64,000 bases of DNA, taken from Cytophaga hutchinsonii ATCC 33406 (GTDB lineage: Bacteria > Bacteroidota > Bacteroidia > Cytophagales > Cytophagaceae). The DNA is taken from NCBI RefSeq assembly GCF_000014145.1, contig NC_008255.1:2682001-2746000 (forward strand), written 5' to 3'. Below, piece by piece: positions 1 through 8,369 of this stretch; position 1 is the first letter of the stretch, and every line of letters starts with the position of its first letter. The position numbers and the translations under genes are program-made. The notes beneath the pieces are model-generated. The model worked only from the letters and a program-made list of their open reading frames with translations, was not told the origin of the DNA and did no database searches.

Positions 1-339
1 CTCTATAGTTGCAAAATTGTTTTTAGCAACACCTATAATGGGTATGGTGCCTTGAAGGTATGCATTTAAATGCGCACCCAGGCCCGGCTTATTGTTATCA
101 TCTAACACGACAAACCCGTCTACCACGATTGCTTCTGCCTGCCGGTATGGTATTTTTTCCAATAAACTTATGATACACGGCAATTCTCTTTTATAAAATT
201 CACCTGGTGTATAGTCTTCTATATCTTCCCGTATTTCAGTGTAGACGGTAAAATTGTCTGAAGCGGTCCAGCGATCAAAGGCCAGACAAACAGTCTTTGC
301 TTTGTTATCGAAATAATACGTATCAAACGCTAATAGCAT
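1..339 (-). CDS. endonuclease V-like protein, N-terminal part (gene runs off the left edge)
   Basis: An open frame of 113 codons starts at the ATG complementary to 337-339 and has no stop before base 1, so the gene is truncated by the window. The translation begins MLLAFDTYYFD and contains YTPGEFYKRELP, then AIVVDGFVVLDD and PGLGAHL. This order (a Y-x-P-G-x-F/L-x-R-E-L/x-P block followed by a hydrophobic strand ending in an acidic VDG motif and a P-G-L-G-A-H-L block) is that of the endonuclease V (Nfi) family. That family cleaves DNA, or RNA in some members, next to deoxyinosine or inosine, using Mg2+ bound by acidic residues. The first acidic residue would be Asp6 in the opening strand. The C-terminal half is outside the window, so the full catalytic set cannot be checked. 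It could be a divergent Nfi-like protein instead of a canonical one. Confidence 0.7.
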   Translation of the reverse strand, partial: MLLAFDTYYFDNKAKTVCLAFDRWTASDNFTVYTEIREDIEDYTPGEFYKRELPCIISLLEKIPYRQAEAIVVDGFVVLDDNNKPGLGAHLNAYLQGTIPIIGVAKNNFATIE

Positions 340-515
340 AGAAGCGATTGTTATTTAAGAGGTATTCAGAGATAGCAATATATGAAATTCATATCTGTAA
401 AATTATTTCCCTCATGGAAATCAATAAATTTTCTTTCAGTTATATGGCATATATCTCAATAATATATGTTACGCATCTTTTTAGCCTTATTACAATACGA
501 ACATTAAAAAAAATA

Positions 516-550
516 TTCACGATCTATACCAGGCAGGTATAAATCGTGAA
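516..550 (-). terminator. hairpin terminator after the sugar dehydrogenase gene
   Basis: Inverted repeat with 15-base arms (one internal mismatch) around the 5-base loop AGGCA. Read on the minus strand it is followed by a T-rich tract (complement of 502-515). It lies 29 bases beyond the stop of the gene ending at 579. Confidence 0.6.
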
Positions 551-578
551 CAATTTTTACATGTATTGCTGTATTTTT

Positions 579-1817
579 TTATTTATCAATATGATATAAT
601 TTTCCTCCGTCAGTAATTGCGTACAAGGCACCATCAGGAGCCTGTGTTATATCTCTGAATCGTTGATTTTCATTTTCCAGCAATCGTTCTTCAGCAACAA
701 CAACATTATTTTCAATAACCAGCCGTACAATGTGCTGTCCGCTCAGTGCACCGATAAATAAATTATTCTGCCATTCCGGAATGCGGCTGCCTTTATAAAA
801 TACCATCCCGCTTGGTGATACCACCGGGTCCCAGTAATACACAGGCTGCTGCATGCCGCTCTTTTGCTGAATAGCATCGCCTATGGCTTCTCCGGTATAT
901 TCAATCCCATAGGTAATTACCGGCCATCCGTAATTATTACCTGGCAGTATGCGGTTGATTTCATCTCCGCCGCGCGGACCATGTTCTCCCTGCCACAATT
1001 CGCCTGTTTGCGGATGAATGGCTAATCCCTGCGGGTTTCTATGCCCGATGCTGTATAGTTCAGGCAATGCACCCGTACCGCTGAATACAGGGTTACCGGA
1101 TGCCGGCTGACCGTTTGTTGTAATGCGGATCACCTTTCCAAGGCTGCTGGATACAGATTGTGCCAAGGGACGTGTTTGTAATACGGAACGTTCACCGATG
1201 CTTACAAACAAATTTCCGGAAGCGTCAAAAACAATCCGTGATCCGTAATGCAGATCACTGCTGTTAGGTGTATTTGAACGGTAAATAACTTCATCGGATT
1301 CTATTGCCGTTTCATCGTTGCTTAATCTGCCTTTTGCAACAGCTGTGATATTTCCTCCGGAAACGGCTTCTGAGAATGTCCAATACACCATGCGGTTGGT
1401 TGCAAACTGCGGATCAATGCATACACCCAGCAAGCCGCCCTGGCGGGATGGATTAACAGCAGGAATACCGGACAGTGCATTACCGATTACGCCTTCTTCG
1501 CTAACAATGCGCATCTTGCCGGCTTTTTCCGTTACCAGCAAGCGACCGTCGGGAAGCACGGCAATGCCCCAAGGAGAAGCAAGTCCGGACGTAATAACGG
1601 TTGCTTTAAAAGCACTGGTGGTTTGTGTACTTCCGATACGCGTCTGTCCGCTAAACGCAGGAGGATATGTTGTGTTGGCGGCTTGTGTTTCAACAGGCGG
1701 GCCGGTAGCAATGATTCGTGTAACCGGGCTCGCTGTATCCTCTTTCTTTTTAGAACAACTGTCCAGCGCTGCAATACTGATGCAGGCCAGCAGAAGTAAA
1801 ACGGTGTTTCTTTTCAT
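579..1817 (-). CDS. PQQ-dependent sugar (aldose) dehydrogenase-like lipoprotein
   Basis: This is a 412-residue member of the soluble glucose/aldose sugar dehydrogenase beta-propeller family (GSDH, YliI/Asd-like). It oxidises sugars with PQQ and passes electrons to the periplasmic or respiratory chain. The N-terminus is a lipoprotein signal with lipobox LDSC (Cys21), so the enzyme is probably membrane-anchored. Family hallmarks are visible: LASPWGIAVLPDG near residue 78, LHYGSRIVFDASGNLFVSIGER in the middle (His and Gly-Asp/Glu-Arg positions around the active site), GHRNPQGLA and the signature GEHGPRGGDEINR followed by NNYGWP. The length is normal for the family. It stands alone, with a terminator behind it and about 95 bases in front to the next gene. 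The sugar substrate cannot be read from sequence. Confidence 0.9.
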   Translation of the reverse strand: MKRNTVLLLLACISIAALDSCSKKKEDTASPVTRIIATGPPVETQAANTTYPPAFSGQTRIGSTQTTSAFKATVITSGLASPWGIAVLPDGRLLVTEKAGKMRIVSEEGVIGNALSGIPAVNPSRQGGLLGVCIDPQFATNRMVYWTFSEAVSGGNITAVAKGRLSNDETAIESDEVIYRSNTPNSSDLHYGSRIVFDASGNLFVSIGERSVLQTRPLAQSVSSSLGKVIRITTNGQPASGNPVFSGTGALPELYSIGHRNPQGLAIHPQTGELWQGEHGPRGGDEINRILPGNNYGWPVITYGIEYTGEAIGDAIQQKSGMQQPVYYWDPVVSPSGMVFYKGSRIPEWQNNLFIGALSGQHIVRLVIENNVVVAEERLLENENQRFRDITQAPDGALYAITDGGKLYHIDK

Positions 1818-1911
1818 AGTGGCTGTAGAATGTTCGTATACTTAACATACCATTTATTTCTGAGATTATCAATACATATGTGCAGTAATGCCGGCAGTGC
1901 GGGATACTGTG

Positions 1912-2460
1912 TTACAATGCACTTATGTCCGTTGCCAGTACAGATAAATCCGTGTGGAAAGTATGTCCGCCGCTGCTGATTTCGCGGAACGCAGCGCGGG
2001 AAAGTTTTTTTCTATACTGTTCAAGATGTGAAAAAGGAACCTCTTCATCGTCGCGGCACTGATAGAAAAAAAACGGCACATCCTTTGGCAACGTATCCGA
2101 AAAATGCTCCTTGAGTTTTAATCCTGTTTTCCATTCTTCCTTCCCTTCCCAGAAAGGAGCTGCAAGAAGAAATACACCTGCGATTTTTTTATTTTTTACT
2201 ACATATTCAGAAAGGTATTTCAGCAGCATCGATGCACCTAAGGAGTGTGCAGCCAGAATAATTTCATCGTCTGTTTTCGAAAGTAATGTTCCGATTTGCT
2301 GCGGCCAGCCAAAATCAGGAGCTGTCTCGTCTGACGAAAGTTCCGGGTACTGAATCGCGTAGTCCTTTCCCAGGGCTTGCTGTAAAGAAGCAACCAGATG
2401 TTTATCTGCTTCATAACCGCCTTCGCCGCCACCCTGAATAAACAGTATATTTTTTTTCAT
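1912..2460 (-). CDS. small alpha/beta hydrolase (RBBP9/YdeN-like)
   Basis: A 182-residue single-domain alpha/beta hydrolase. It opens with the strand KKNILFIQGGGEGG (oxyanion-hole region). The nucleophile elbow is AHSLGAS (nucleophile Ser about residue 73), an Asp is in CRDDEEVPF (about residue 139) and the His is in SSGGHTF near the C-terminus, giving a complete Ser-Asp-His triad in the usual order. The short size without a lid domain matches the RBBP9/YdeN group of serine hydrolases. The substrate is unknown. No signal peptide, so cytoplasmic. The gene is monocistronic, with an apparently empty 276-base gap upstream. Confidence 0.8.
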   Translation of the reverse strand: MKKNILFIQGGGEGGYEADKHLVASLQQALGKDYAIQYPELSSDETAPDFGWPQQIGTLLSKTDDEIILAAHSLGASMLLKYLSEYVVKNKKIAGVFLLAAPFWEGKEEWKTGLKLKEHFSDTLPKDVPFFFYQCRDDEEVPFSHLEQYRKKLSRAAFREISSGGHTFHTDLSVLATDISAL

Positions 2461-2736
2461 AGGTCAGCTTGTTGTTGAATGTTCCATAAATCCCCCGGTA
2501 TCATTCAGAAAATACTTATGCCGTAGATTATTTTAATACGCCTTTCGCTTTTATCAATCCGGGAGTGATTGCTGAATCAGTCTGCAGATACGTTGACTGG
2601 TATTTAGCCCGCTGCTTCTTTCTGACAGAAAACCTATTACCGTGCGGCAGCGGCCAATGTTAACACAAGGCCCCTCTGCTGCCGGTAAGTTAAAATTCGC
2701 ACACAGATTTCGGCGATTTATAATCACTACACTTTT
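2461..2736. other. intergenic stretch between hydrolase and reductase genes
   Basis: About 276 bases with no ORF, repeat or convincing hairpin that I can support. It probably contains the promoter of the downstream hydrolase gene. Confidence 0.5.
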
Positions 2737-3336
2737 TTATGCACCGGCAGTCCCCGTCTTTACTTCTCCCGCACGCTTGTAACTGGCAATAATTACACCT
2801 TTTGATGTAACAACAGAATCTATTAATGTCAAAGCTGCAGGAACTGCACCATCATCAAATAGTTTTTTTCCTTTGCCCAGCAGCAGCGGATGAATTTTAA
2901 GTTTAAGTTCGTCTACCAGATCATTGGACAACAGCAGGTGAATAAGTTCACTGCTGCCCCATACCTGAATGTCTGCACCGTTTGTATTTTTAAGCGTTCT
3001 GATAGCTGCAACGTGTTTAAGGAATACGGTATGCTGCCAATCGGATTTTTCCCGCGTATTTGACAACACATACTTTACACCGGAATTAATTCCCGGCCAG
3101 GAGTCTGCATGCTGCGGCCAGTATTTTTCCCAGATCTCAAACGTTTTTCTGCCCAGCAGATAATCCGCAGGCTGCAGTTCTTTTTTTACCACAGCATTAT
3201 ATTCATCATCACCAAATGGTGCTACCCAGCCGCCATAACTGAAACCATTTGAAGTGTCTTCTTCAGGTGCGCCCGGGCCCTGTATTACACCGTCTAGTGT
3301 GAGCATTGATAAAACAATTATTTTCCGCATAGTCAC
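2737..3336 (-). CDS. dihydrofolate reductase family protein (RibD C-terminal domain-like)
   Basis: A 199-residue protein of the RibD C-terminal/DHFR-like fold. The opening RKIIVLSMLTLDGVIQGPG matches the family start (beta strand, then S-x-D-G). Further hallmarks are DYLLGRKTFEIWEKYWP (LxGRxTYE-like helix), YVLSN and the cofactor-binding IQVWGSSELIHLLL (G-S/G-x-x-L). The C-terminal DELKLKIHPLLLGKGKKLFDD is the typical I-x-P-V/L-x-L-G-x-G-x-x-L-F block. Such stand-alone proteins are presumed NAD(P)H-dependent reductases, but physiological substrates are generally unknown. Met3 is an equally possible start. No operon partner: 86 bases separate its start from the next conserved start or more in either direction. 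Confidence 0.85.
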   Translation of the reverse strand: MTMRKIIVLSMLTLDGVIQGPGAPEEDTSNGFSYGGWVAPFGDDEYNAVVKKELQPADYLLGRKTFEIWEKYWPQHADSWPGINSGVKYVLSNTREKSDWQHTVFLKHVAAIRTLKNTNGADIQVWGSSELIHLLLSNDLVDELKLKIHPLLLGKGKKLFDDGAVPAALTLIDSVVTSKGVIIASYKRAGEVKTGTAGA

Positions 3337-3548
3337 AGGGTTTTAGTTGCATACTTAATTTCGTAAAAAATACGGTAACAATTACGTACGAATGCGACAA
3401 ATACAGCGGCGGAATGCGAAAAATGCGTACAGGCGCATACTCCGTTTAAAATCAACAGCAGTAACAGACAGATCCTGCCGGATACTGTTTGCTGCATGTA
3501 AAGGCTGTTCAGCTAAACACAGGCAGATTCCTTACATCAAAAAAAATA

Positions 3549-3911
3549 TCAGCTACGCAGGATCTTCTCCATCTTGCGGCCCTTTGCAAGTTCATCCACC
3601 AGCTTATCCAGGTAGCGTACCTGCTGCGTTAAGGGGTTTTCGATTTCTTCAATGCGGTACCCGCAGATCATTCCCGTAATGAGCGACGCATTGGGATGCA
3701 GGGTAGCCTGCTTAAAAAATGTTTCAAACGTAACCTTATCCGCAATCAGTTTTGCCTGCTTTTTTGTATCAAAACCTGTCAGCCATTCAATCACAGCATC
3801 CAGCTCTTCTTTTGTACGTCCCTTCTTTTCTACCTTTGCAAGGTACATCGGATAAACAGACGCAAAGGTCATGTTTGCCATGCGTTGGTTGTGTGTATCG
3901 GAAGTATTCAT
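3549..3911 (-). CDS. DUF2200 family protein
   Basis: About 120 residues. The block MANMTFASVYPMYLAKVEKKGRT is followed by EELDAVIEWLTGFD, TFETFFKQATLHPNA and ICGYRIEEIENPLTQQVRYLDKL. This is the whole length of the DUF2200 family, whose function is unknown. I chose the start at 3911 (MNTSDTHN) because family members begin just before this block. The frame stays open to an upstream ATG at 3962, which would add 17 non-conserved residues. Cytoplasmic, mostly helical, monocistronic. Confidence 0.8.
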   Translation of the reverse strand: MNTSDTHNQRMANMTFASVYPMYLAKVEKKGRTKEELDAVIEWLTGFDTKKQAKLIADKVTFETFFKQATLHPNASLITGMICGYRIEEIENPLTQQVRYLDKLVDELAKGRKMEKILRS

Positions 3912-4122
3912 ATGTAGTATCGTACCGGTTATCTGTCCATCCAATGCTGAATGTATACGCATTGATTTGTTCAGGTAAGATACAGCGTTATTCTAAAACA
4001 CGCAAATTACACGTATCCGAAAAAGTAATGCGCCTGTTCAGATTTTAAGCAGCTATTCTGAATGTATAATTGAACTATCCGGGAGTTATCATGCCGAATT
4101 CAGACAGCGCTGTATAATCGCT

Positions 4123-4458
4123 TTATTGCTGTTTTGATTTCAGCTTTATAATTTTTCTGATCAATGCCAGAGGCAAAGGTTTGTTGTGCGGAAAATGCAG
4201 GGAGTCTTTTGTATTTTTTGCTTTGTATAAAGAAACTTCATCCTCAATTTCAGGCAACCCATACACCGGATAAAAACCAATGTGTTTTTTGTACGCTGCA
4301 AAATATAAATGATGCGTACCTGCTTTATAGGCGGGCATGTTATAGCGGATGCTTTCTTCTGTATCGGGCAGCGTCTCAAAAAAAAGTTTACGTAAAACCA
4401 GTAATCGTTGTTGAATCTCAGGTTCAAATTGCTGTATGTATGTTTCTACCTTGTTCAT
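4123..4458 (-). CDS. DUF1801 (YdhG-like) family protein
   Basis: This 111-residue protein has the DUF1801 pattern: an N-terminal helix VETYIQQFEPEIQQRLLVLRKLFFETLP, then EESIRYNMPAYK, HLYFAAYKKHIGFYPVYG, and a basic C-terminal helix after LHFPHNKPLP. The Y-x-M-P-x-Y and I-G-F-Y-P motifs are the family signature. Some Gram-positive relatives have been described as iron-binding frataxin-like proteins (Fra/YdhG), but nothing here proves that role. Cytoplasmic. It is the last gene before the IS3 element, whose left end lies about 235 bases upstream of this start. Confidence 0.85.
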   Translation of the reverse strand: MNKVETYIQQFEPEIQQRLLVLRKLFFETLPDTEESIRYNMPAYKAGTHHLYFAAYKKHIGFYPVYGLPEIEDEVSLYKAKNTKDSLHFPHNKPLPLALIRKIIKLKSKQQ

Positions 4459-4730
4459 GGTGCTTTAACAGTTGTTCCATATAATAAAGATGGCGAATAC
4501 AAACGGCTTTACAGCGGTGCAAAAATGACAATCTCACAAGCGGAATCCGACAAAAAAACAGTATTGAAACAAGTACGTATATAGCATACTGAATTCTATG
4601 TTCAATACACAATTCTATTTTTTATTTCTGCTGATTACTTCAATCAGCATAACGCAGGCGGAATTAATTAATAAAGACAACTTTCTGTCTGTATGAATCG
4701 TCCTGAAATAGGTTGACAGATTTTAATACT

Positions 4731-4763
4731 AATCCCAGTTATCAAAAGTAACTGGGATTTTTG
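4731..4763 (-). terminator. hairpin terminator inside the IS3 element
   Basis: Stem AATCCCAGTTA / TAACTGGGATT with a 7-base loop. It lies just past the transposase stop on the minus strand, between orfB and the left inverted repeat. Confidence 0.55.
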
Positions 4764-4764
4764 T

Positions 4765-5520
4765 TTAATGCACCATTTCTGGCGTTTTCATTTTTAATGA
4801 TAAATGAGGTCTTACGTTATTATATAATTGTATTGCTTGCTCAGTAAGCTCTTTTGCTACTTGTCTGGTTATTATTTTTTGACCTAATCCAAATTCTTCT
4901 TTGAGCGTTCTATTCATCCTTTCAGCTAACGCATTTTCATAAGGGTCAGATTGTTCGGTCATACTTATGCTTACTCCATTGCTATTTGACAATGCTACAT
5001 ATTCTTTACTGCAATACTGAAGCCCTCTGTCAGAATGATGAATCAATTTTGAATCAGGATACTTTCTATTTTTCAATCCCATTTCAAACGCTTTTATCAT
5101 GGATTCTGTATCCATAGAGTCTGCTATAGAGTAGCCCATTATTTTTCTGCTGTAGGCATCAGTGACCATATTTAAATAGCAGTTTCCTTCATCTGTTTTT
5201 ATGTATGTGATGTCACTAACCCATACCTGCTCAGGTCTATGTATGATGAGCCCTTTCACTATATTGGGATATTTCCTGAGCCAATGCTTAGACATCGTTG
5301 TTTGAATATATCTGCGCCTGGGCTTAATAAGCATATCATAAAACCTTAATATTGAGAAGAGTTTATCCCGGCCAACTTTGAGTTCTGCCTGATCAATAAA
5401 CGGCTTTATAATATGGTAAGTCTTTTTTCCTCCTAATCTAGGAAGCTGCTTTCTTTGTGTATCTACCAGTTGTTTGATAGCCTTTCTTCTGTCAATGAGT
5501 ATCAACTCCTGCTTGAGCAT
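4765..5520 (-). CDS. IS3-family transposase OrfB (DDE integrase core)
   Basis: 251 residues from the first ATG. An N-terminal HTH_21-like segment (RRKAIKQLV...GKKTYHII) leads to a retroviral-integrase-type core. The DDE triad is visible as WVSDITYI (first Asp), HHSDRGLQY (second Asp) and SDPYENALAERMNRTLKEE (Glu), followed by the typical YNNVRPHLSLKMKTPE C-terminus. The frame is open upstream of this ATG and continues (…FITVKGIASTLGYSRQYLYK…) across the end of orfA in the -1 register. The functional transposase is therefore probably the OrfAB fusion made by -1 ribosomal frameshifting, as in other IS3 elements. I see no textbook A6G slippery site at the overlap. Confidence 0.93.
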   Translation of the reverse strand: MLKQELILIDRRKAIKQLVDTQRKQLPRLGGKKTYHIIKPFIDQAELKVGRDKLFSILRFYDMLIKPRRRYIQTTMSKHWLRKYPNIVKGLIIHRPEQVWVSDITYIKTDEGNCYLNMVTDAYSRKIMGYSIADSMDTESMIKAFEMGLKNRKYPDSKLIHHSDRGLQYCSKEYVALSNSNGVSISMTEQSDPYENALAERMNRTLKEEFGLGQKIITRQVAKELTEQAIQLYNNVRPHLSLKMKTPEMVH

Positions 5521-5567
5521 TTTGTATAAATACTGACGACTATAACCTAACGTTGAAGCTATACCTT

Positions 5568-5969
5568 TTACTGTGATAAATCTTCTTTGTTCCCCTTCTC
5601 TTTGAAAGCGGCTTCTGAGAGGGGCAAATACTTTTTTCTGATTTCTGTATCAAACAGCTCATCTGCTATGTCAATAGCGGCATTGAGAATTTCTTTCTCG
5701 GCTTCCAGGCGTTTTAGTTTACGCTCCAGTTCTTTGATTTGCTTATTGGGGGCCTTCTTTTTCATCTGGTCAGATTCTTTCCAATCCAATCTACCATGTT
5801 TTCGTAACCAAGTCAATACGGTACTTCTTCCCTGGATACCATATTTCAATTGTGCCTGCTTGTAGGTTAAGTCCCCTTTTTCTACTTCATCTACTAATTG
5901 TAGTTTAAAGGCTAAACTGTAATCTTTTTGAGTCCGCTTTACATAAACTCTTTTTCCTGTCTTTTCCAT
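5568..5969 (-). CDS. IS3-family OrfA (HTH_Tnp_1-type DNA-binding protein)
   Basis: 133 residues. The N-terminal helix-turn-helix has the pattern KDYSLAFKLQLVDEVEKGDLT, then QAQLKYGIQGRSTVLTWLRKHG. This is followed by a basic stretch and a leucine-zipper-like coiled coil (IKELERKLKRLEAEKEILNAAI) that would dimerise OrfA with the OrfAB transposase. It is encoded just inside the right inverted repeat and ends in overlap with the -1 frame of orfB. Confidence 0.9.
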   Translation of the reverse strand: MEKTGKRVYVKRTQKDYSLAFKLQLVDEVEKGDLTYKQAQLKYGIQGRSTVLTWLRKHGRLDWKESDQMKKKAPNKQIKELERKLKRLEAEKEILNAAIDIADELFDTEIRKKYLPLSEAAFKEKGNKEDLSQ

Positions 5970-6020
5970 AAGTTTGACTATTTTGTGTCAACTTATTTCA
6001 GGACGATACAGTATGGAAAA

Positions 6021-6060
6021 AATAAAAGGTGCCTGCATGAATATGCAGGCACCTTTTATT
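6021..6060 (-). terminator. strong hairpin terminator after the glycine-zipper gene
   Basis: A 15-bp perfect stem (AAAAGGTGCCTGCAT and complement) with loop GAAT and flanking A/T tracts on both sides, so it could work in both directions. The IS3 element inserted immediately next to it. Confidence 0.75.
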
Positions 6061-6179
6061 TTTGTTTTTTTCTGATTCAATTATATGTTCGCTGTACTTT
6101 TTTGTTTTTGCTGCAAAGAAATAACTGCTTAGCTATTGAACACGACTGAAATCTATTATTCCTGACACGGATGCAAAAC

Positions 6180-6614
6180 CTATTTGCCGGATTTTTTCTT
6201 GTCTTTGCGGTCTTCGTTTGCACCGATGCCGTAACCGACACCTGAACCAACGCCGCCACCTACAATACCGCCAACTACAGCGCCTTTGCCTTTATCTTTG
6301 CTCACTGCCGCGCCTGTTGCCGCGCCGCTTACAATACCGACACCGGTTCCGATCAAGGCTCCTTTTGTAGTCTTGCTCATGCCTTTTCTTTCCGGTTCAC
6401 CAGTAGTATTATTAACTTCATTGTTAGTTGTTGATGCAGGAGAAGCAGTGCTTGAATGCTGATGACGCGCATTCACCTCTGCCATAGAATCTATGGCTCT
6501 CTGACGAATGGCATTCTCCCGGTTTGCAGCCTCACGGCCACGCTCTTCTGCTTTTTGTGTATTGTTGCAGGCAACACAGGCCAGCACGCTGAAGATGATC
6601 AGATATGTTTTCAT
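6180..6614 (-). CDS. glycine-zipper lipoprotein-like protein
   Basis: 144 residues. A short signal region ends in LACVAC, so lipidation at Cys13 or Cys16 is possible. It is followed by a charged helical segment, then a Ser/Thr/Asn-rich linker. A glycine-zipper region (about residues 85-130) has GALIGTGVGIVSGAATGAAV and GAVVGGIVGGGVGSGVGYGIG, and the tail is Lys-rich. Proteins with Gly-zipper pairs of this type (YMGG/Gly-zipper_Omp families) are envelope proteins thought to insert into or lie on the outer membrane. The precise role is unknown. Monocistronic, with a strong terminator behind it. Confidence 0.75.
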   Translation of the reverse strand: MKTYLIIFSVLACVACNNTQKAEERGREAANRENAIRQRAIDSMAEVNARHQHSSTASPASTTNNEVNNTTGEPERKGMSKTTKGALIGTGVGIVSGAATGAAVSKDKGKGAVVGGIVGGGVGSGVGYGIGANEDRKDKKKSGK

Positions 6615-7232
6615 ACTATTTATTTTATTTAGTGGAACCGAAATATGTCTTTTAGATTATACTGCTAAGTTCTGCAGGAAAAGTGGTGCAAGGCTTACAC
6701 GTTTTCTAAAAAAAGCTACATGATTCACATGTGCAACATTGACCAAGTCTATATCAGTAGCCTTCTGTTGTAGAATCTTATCATATAACGAAAAATGACT
6801 CATCATGCCCCCAGCGTGGGGTTGAACAATCACTCGCGCCAGTCTTCAGACTGGTGTGTATCATTGAGCAGTCTTTGACTGCTCTTCCTTAGGTTACTTA
6901 TTACTATCCGGTTAAAAAGTTACACAAATTGTTTCTTAACTCAATCTGTCTTTGGTGTTCTGTGTGCCACAGACCACGGTGAAATGGGCTTATTGGCAAG
7001 GCACTAATACGCATAACGGTTATCATGCAATTTGTGGCGGTATTTATTAAGAAATTTAAAGGAACAGAGTAGACAAATTACTGTGGAAATTCATATCCTT
7101 TTTTACCATCAGAATTCCACAGGAATTTGGCGGAGTGTGAAAGAGCACAATTATTTCCTGACAAACGAAACGCTATAAATTGTTGTTATGTGCTACCTTT
7201 TGAGTCACCACATTAAGTAAGTTGTAAGTGCT
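6615..7232. repeat. 618-bp gene-free region with palindromic REP-like repeats
   Basis: No ORF can be supported. It contains three adjacent hairpins: CCCC/GGGG at 6809-6821, CCAGTCTTCAGACTGG at 6839-6854 and GAGCAGTCTTTGACTGCTC at 6866-6884. A 69-bp repeat at 6915-6983 ends in the palindrome TCTGTGTGCCACAGA. The 69-bp repeat recurs as a direct copy at 8918-8987 and, in its last ~50 bases, three times in the 14.1-14.9 kb array. Confidence 0.7.
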
Positions 7233-8369
7233 TTACCACTTTCTAATACCTTTAATTGTATCGTTTACTTTATGGAAAATATCTTCTGCTGAAAGTTCAG
7301 ACTTTAGATTTAATAAATAAGATTTTGGATTTTCTTTTAGTTCAAGTTTTTCTTTCCTTACAGAATTTGCGGCTGAAACCAATCCGAATAAAACCCCACC
7401 TGCTGCAACAAAAGGTTTTGCATCATTTGGAACATATTCTGAAAATGATGCAAAAGTTGTTGGAAGCGAAATGCTTAAAAATTTACTTACAGTTTTAATC
7501 TTATGTGTATTATATAATTCCTCTAAATTCTTTGTGTCTTTTAGAATAATTTTTGAGTGTTGATTTAATGCATCTTTTAAAGCACTTCCGTTATCAAGAC
7601 CTATAATAGAGTTAGACAAATTTGATATTTCATTAAAGAACGCCATTCTTTCATCATCATATTTTCTACGAATGTCTAGTATTTTTTCTAGCGGAACATC
7701 ATTTATATTTTTTGGAACAACTGTTTCTATTAGCAGGTTACCTAATTTATATTCGAACTGATTATTGTAGTCAGAATTAATAGTAGATTCAAAATAAAGT
7801 GAAGCCGAAAAAGATTGTTCTACATCTGTAACAATTGGCAACGATTTGTTTTTTGAAATGCTTTTGGCAAAATAGGTCATGTATAATAAACCAATTTCGT
7901 TATCAATTTTCACCCAGTCTTCCCATTCATTTTGCCCAGGAACTGCTATACCTATTTCAAATAAATACTCTTTCAGTCTAGGCTCCATTTTTTCAACGTG
8001 AATGTATGTTCCACTTGTCTGCACCATATCTGAAAAAAACCTTCTTCTGTCTTGATAGTCTCTAGTATAATTTCTTCTGTGCCGTTCTCTTCCAAAAAAT
8101 CGGTCATTGAAAAAATTATCTGACTCAAGTATAGGTTGTAATTCTCTACTAAATTCTTGAAAGGCACCTGATGTATCCCAACGTTTAGGTATATAATCCT
8201 TTATAAATCCAGATTCATATTTAATTTTAATAATGTCTTCTCCGTCTGCAGGCTCAACAGATTGAGGAACTATTCGTGAAATATTATCCCAAAAAAGTAA
8301 AGCATGCTTAATCCAATTTTTATTGGTCAAATTAATGTGTGGGTAATAAAGTGCGTGTCCAAAGCTCAT
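7233..8369 (-). CDS. DUF6236 family protein
   Basis: 378 residues from the ATG at 8369, chosen because family members begin just before the conserved block SFGHALYYPHINL. An in-frame ATG at 8435 would add 22 residues. The signature continues with NKNWIKHALLFWDNISRIVPQ and YESGFIKDYIP, then a long alpha-helical body and a hydrophobic/glycine-rich segment near residues 325-355 (VAAGGVLFGLVSAANSV) that could be a membrane helix. DUF6236 proteins are of unknown function and are scattered across bacteria, often in variable genomic regions. The gene is clearly more AT-rich than its neighbours. It stands alone between two direct copies of a 70-bp repeat (6915-6983, 8918-8987), which suggests acquisition or movement as a cassette. 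Confidence 0.75.
   Translation of the reverse strand: MSFGHALYYPHINLTNKNWIKHALLFWDNISRIVPQSVEPADGEDIIKIKYESGFIKDYIPKRWDTSGAFQEFSRELQPILESDNFFNDRFFGRERHRRNYTRDYQDRRRFFSDMVQTSGTYIHVEKMEPRLKEYLFEIGIAVPGQNEWEDWVKIDNEIGLLYMTYFAKSISKNKSLPIVTDVEQSFSASLYFESTINSDYNNQFEYKLGNLLIETVVPKNINDVPLEKILDIRRKYDDERMAFFNEISNLSNSIIGLDNGSALKDALNQHSKIILKDTKNLEELYNTHKIKTVSKFLSISLPTTFASFSEYVPNDAKPFVAAGGVLFGLVSAANSVRKEKLELKENPKSYLLNLKSELSAEDIFHKVNDTIKGIRKW

Larger units (their letters stand above)
4694..6010 (-). mobile_element. complete IS3-family insertion sequence (1317 bp)
   Basis: The ends are imperfect 25-bp inverted repeats (4694-4718 and 5986-6010; about 23 of 25 match). They begin TGAATCGTCC and TGTATCGTCC on their respective outward strands, so the element has the 5'-TG...CA-3' ends usual for IS3. 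It is bracketed by the 3-bp direct repeat GTA (4691-4693 and 6011-6013), consistent with target duplication. Inside are orfA (helix-turn-helix/coiled coil) and orfB (DDE transposase), both on the minus strand, with orfB in the -1 frame. The transposase frame is intact, so the copy may still be active. It sits between genes and interrupts no recognisable coding sequence. Confidence 0.93.

Noticed and set aside
348-542. 64-codon plus-strand ORF
   Set aside because: AT-rich, Ile/Tyr-heavy translation without family features; overlaps the terminator stem of the neighbouring gene and probably the promoter of the endonuclease V-like gene.
1318-1845. 175-codon plus-strand ORF opposite the sugar dehydrogenase
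   Set aside because: Entirely antisense to a well-supported enzyme gene; no own features.
3392-3679. 95-codon plus-strand ORF before and over DUF2200
   Set aside because: Its 3' half is antisense to DUF2200 and its 5' half lies in the promoter gap; Cys/Arg-rich random-looking translation.
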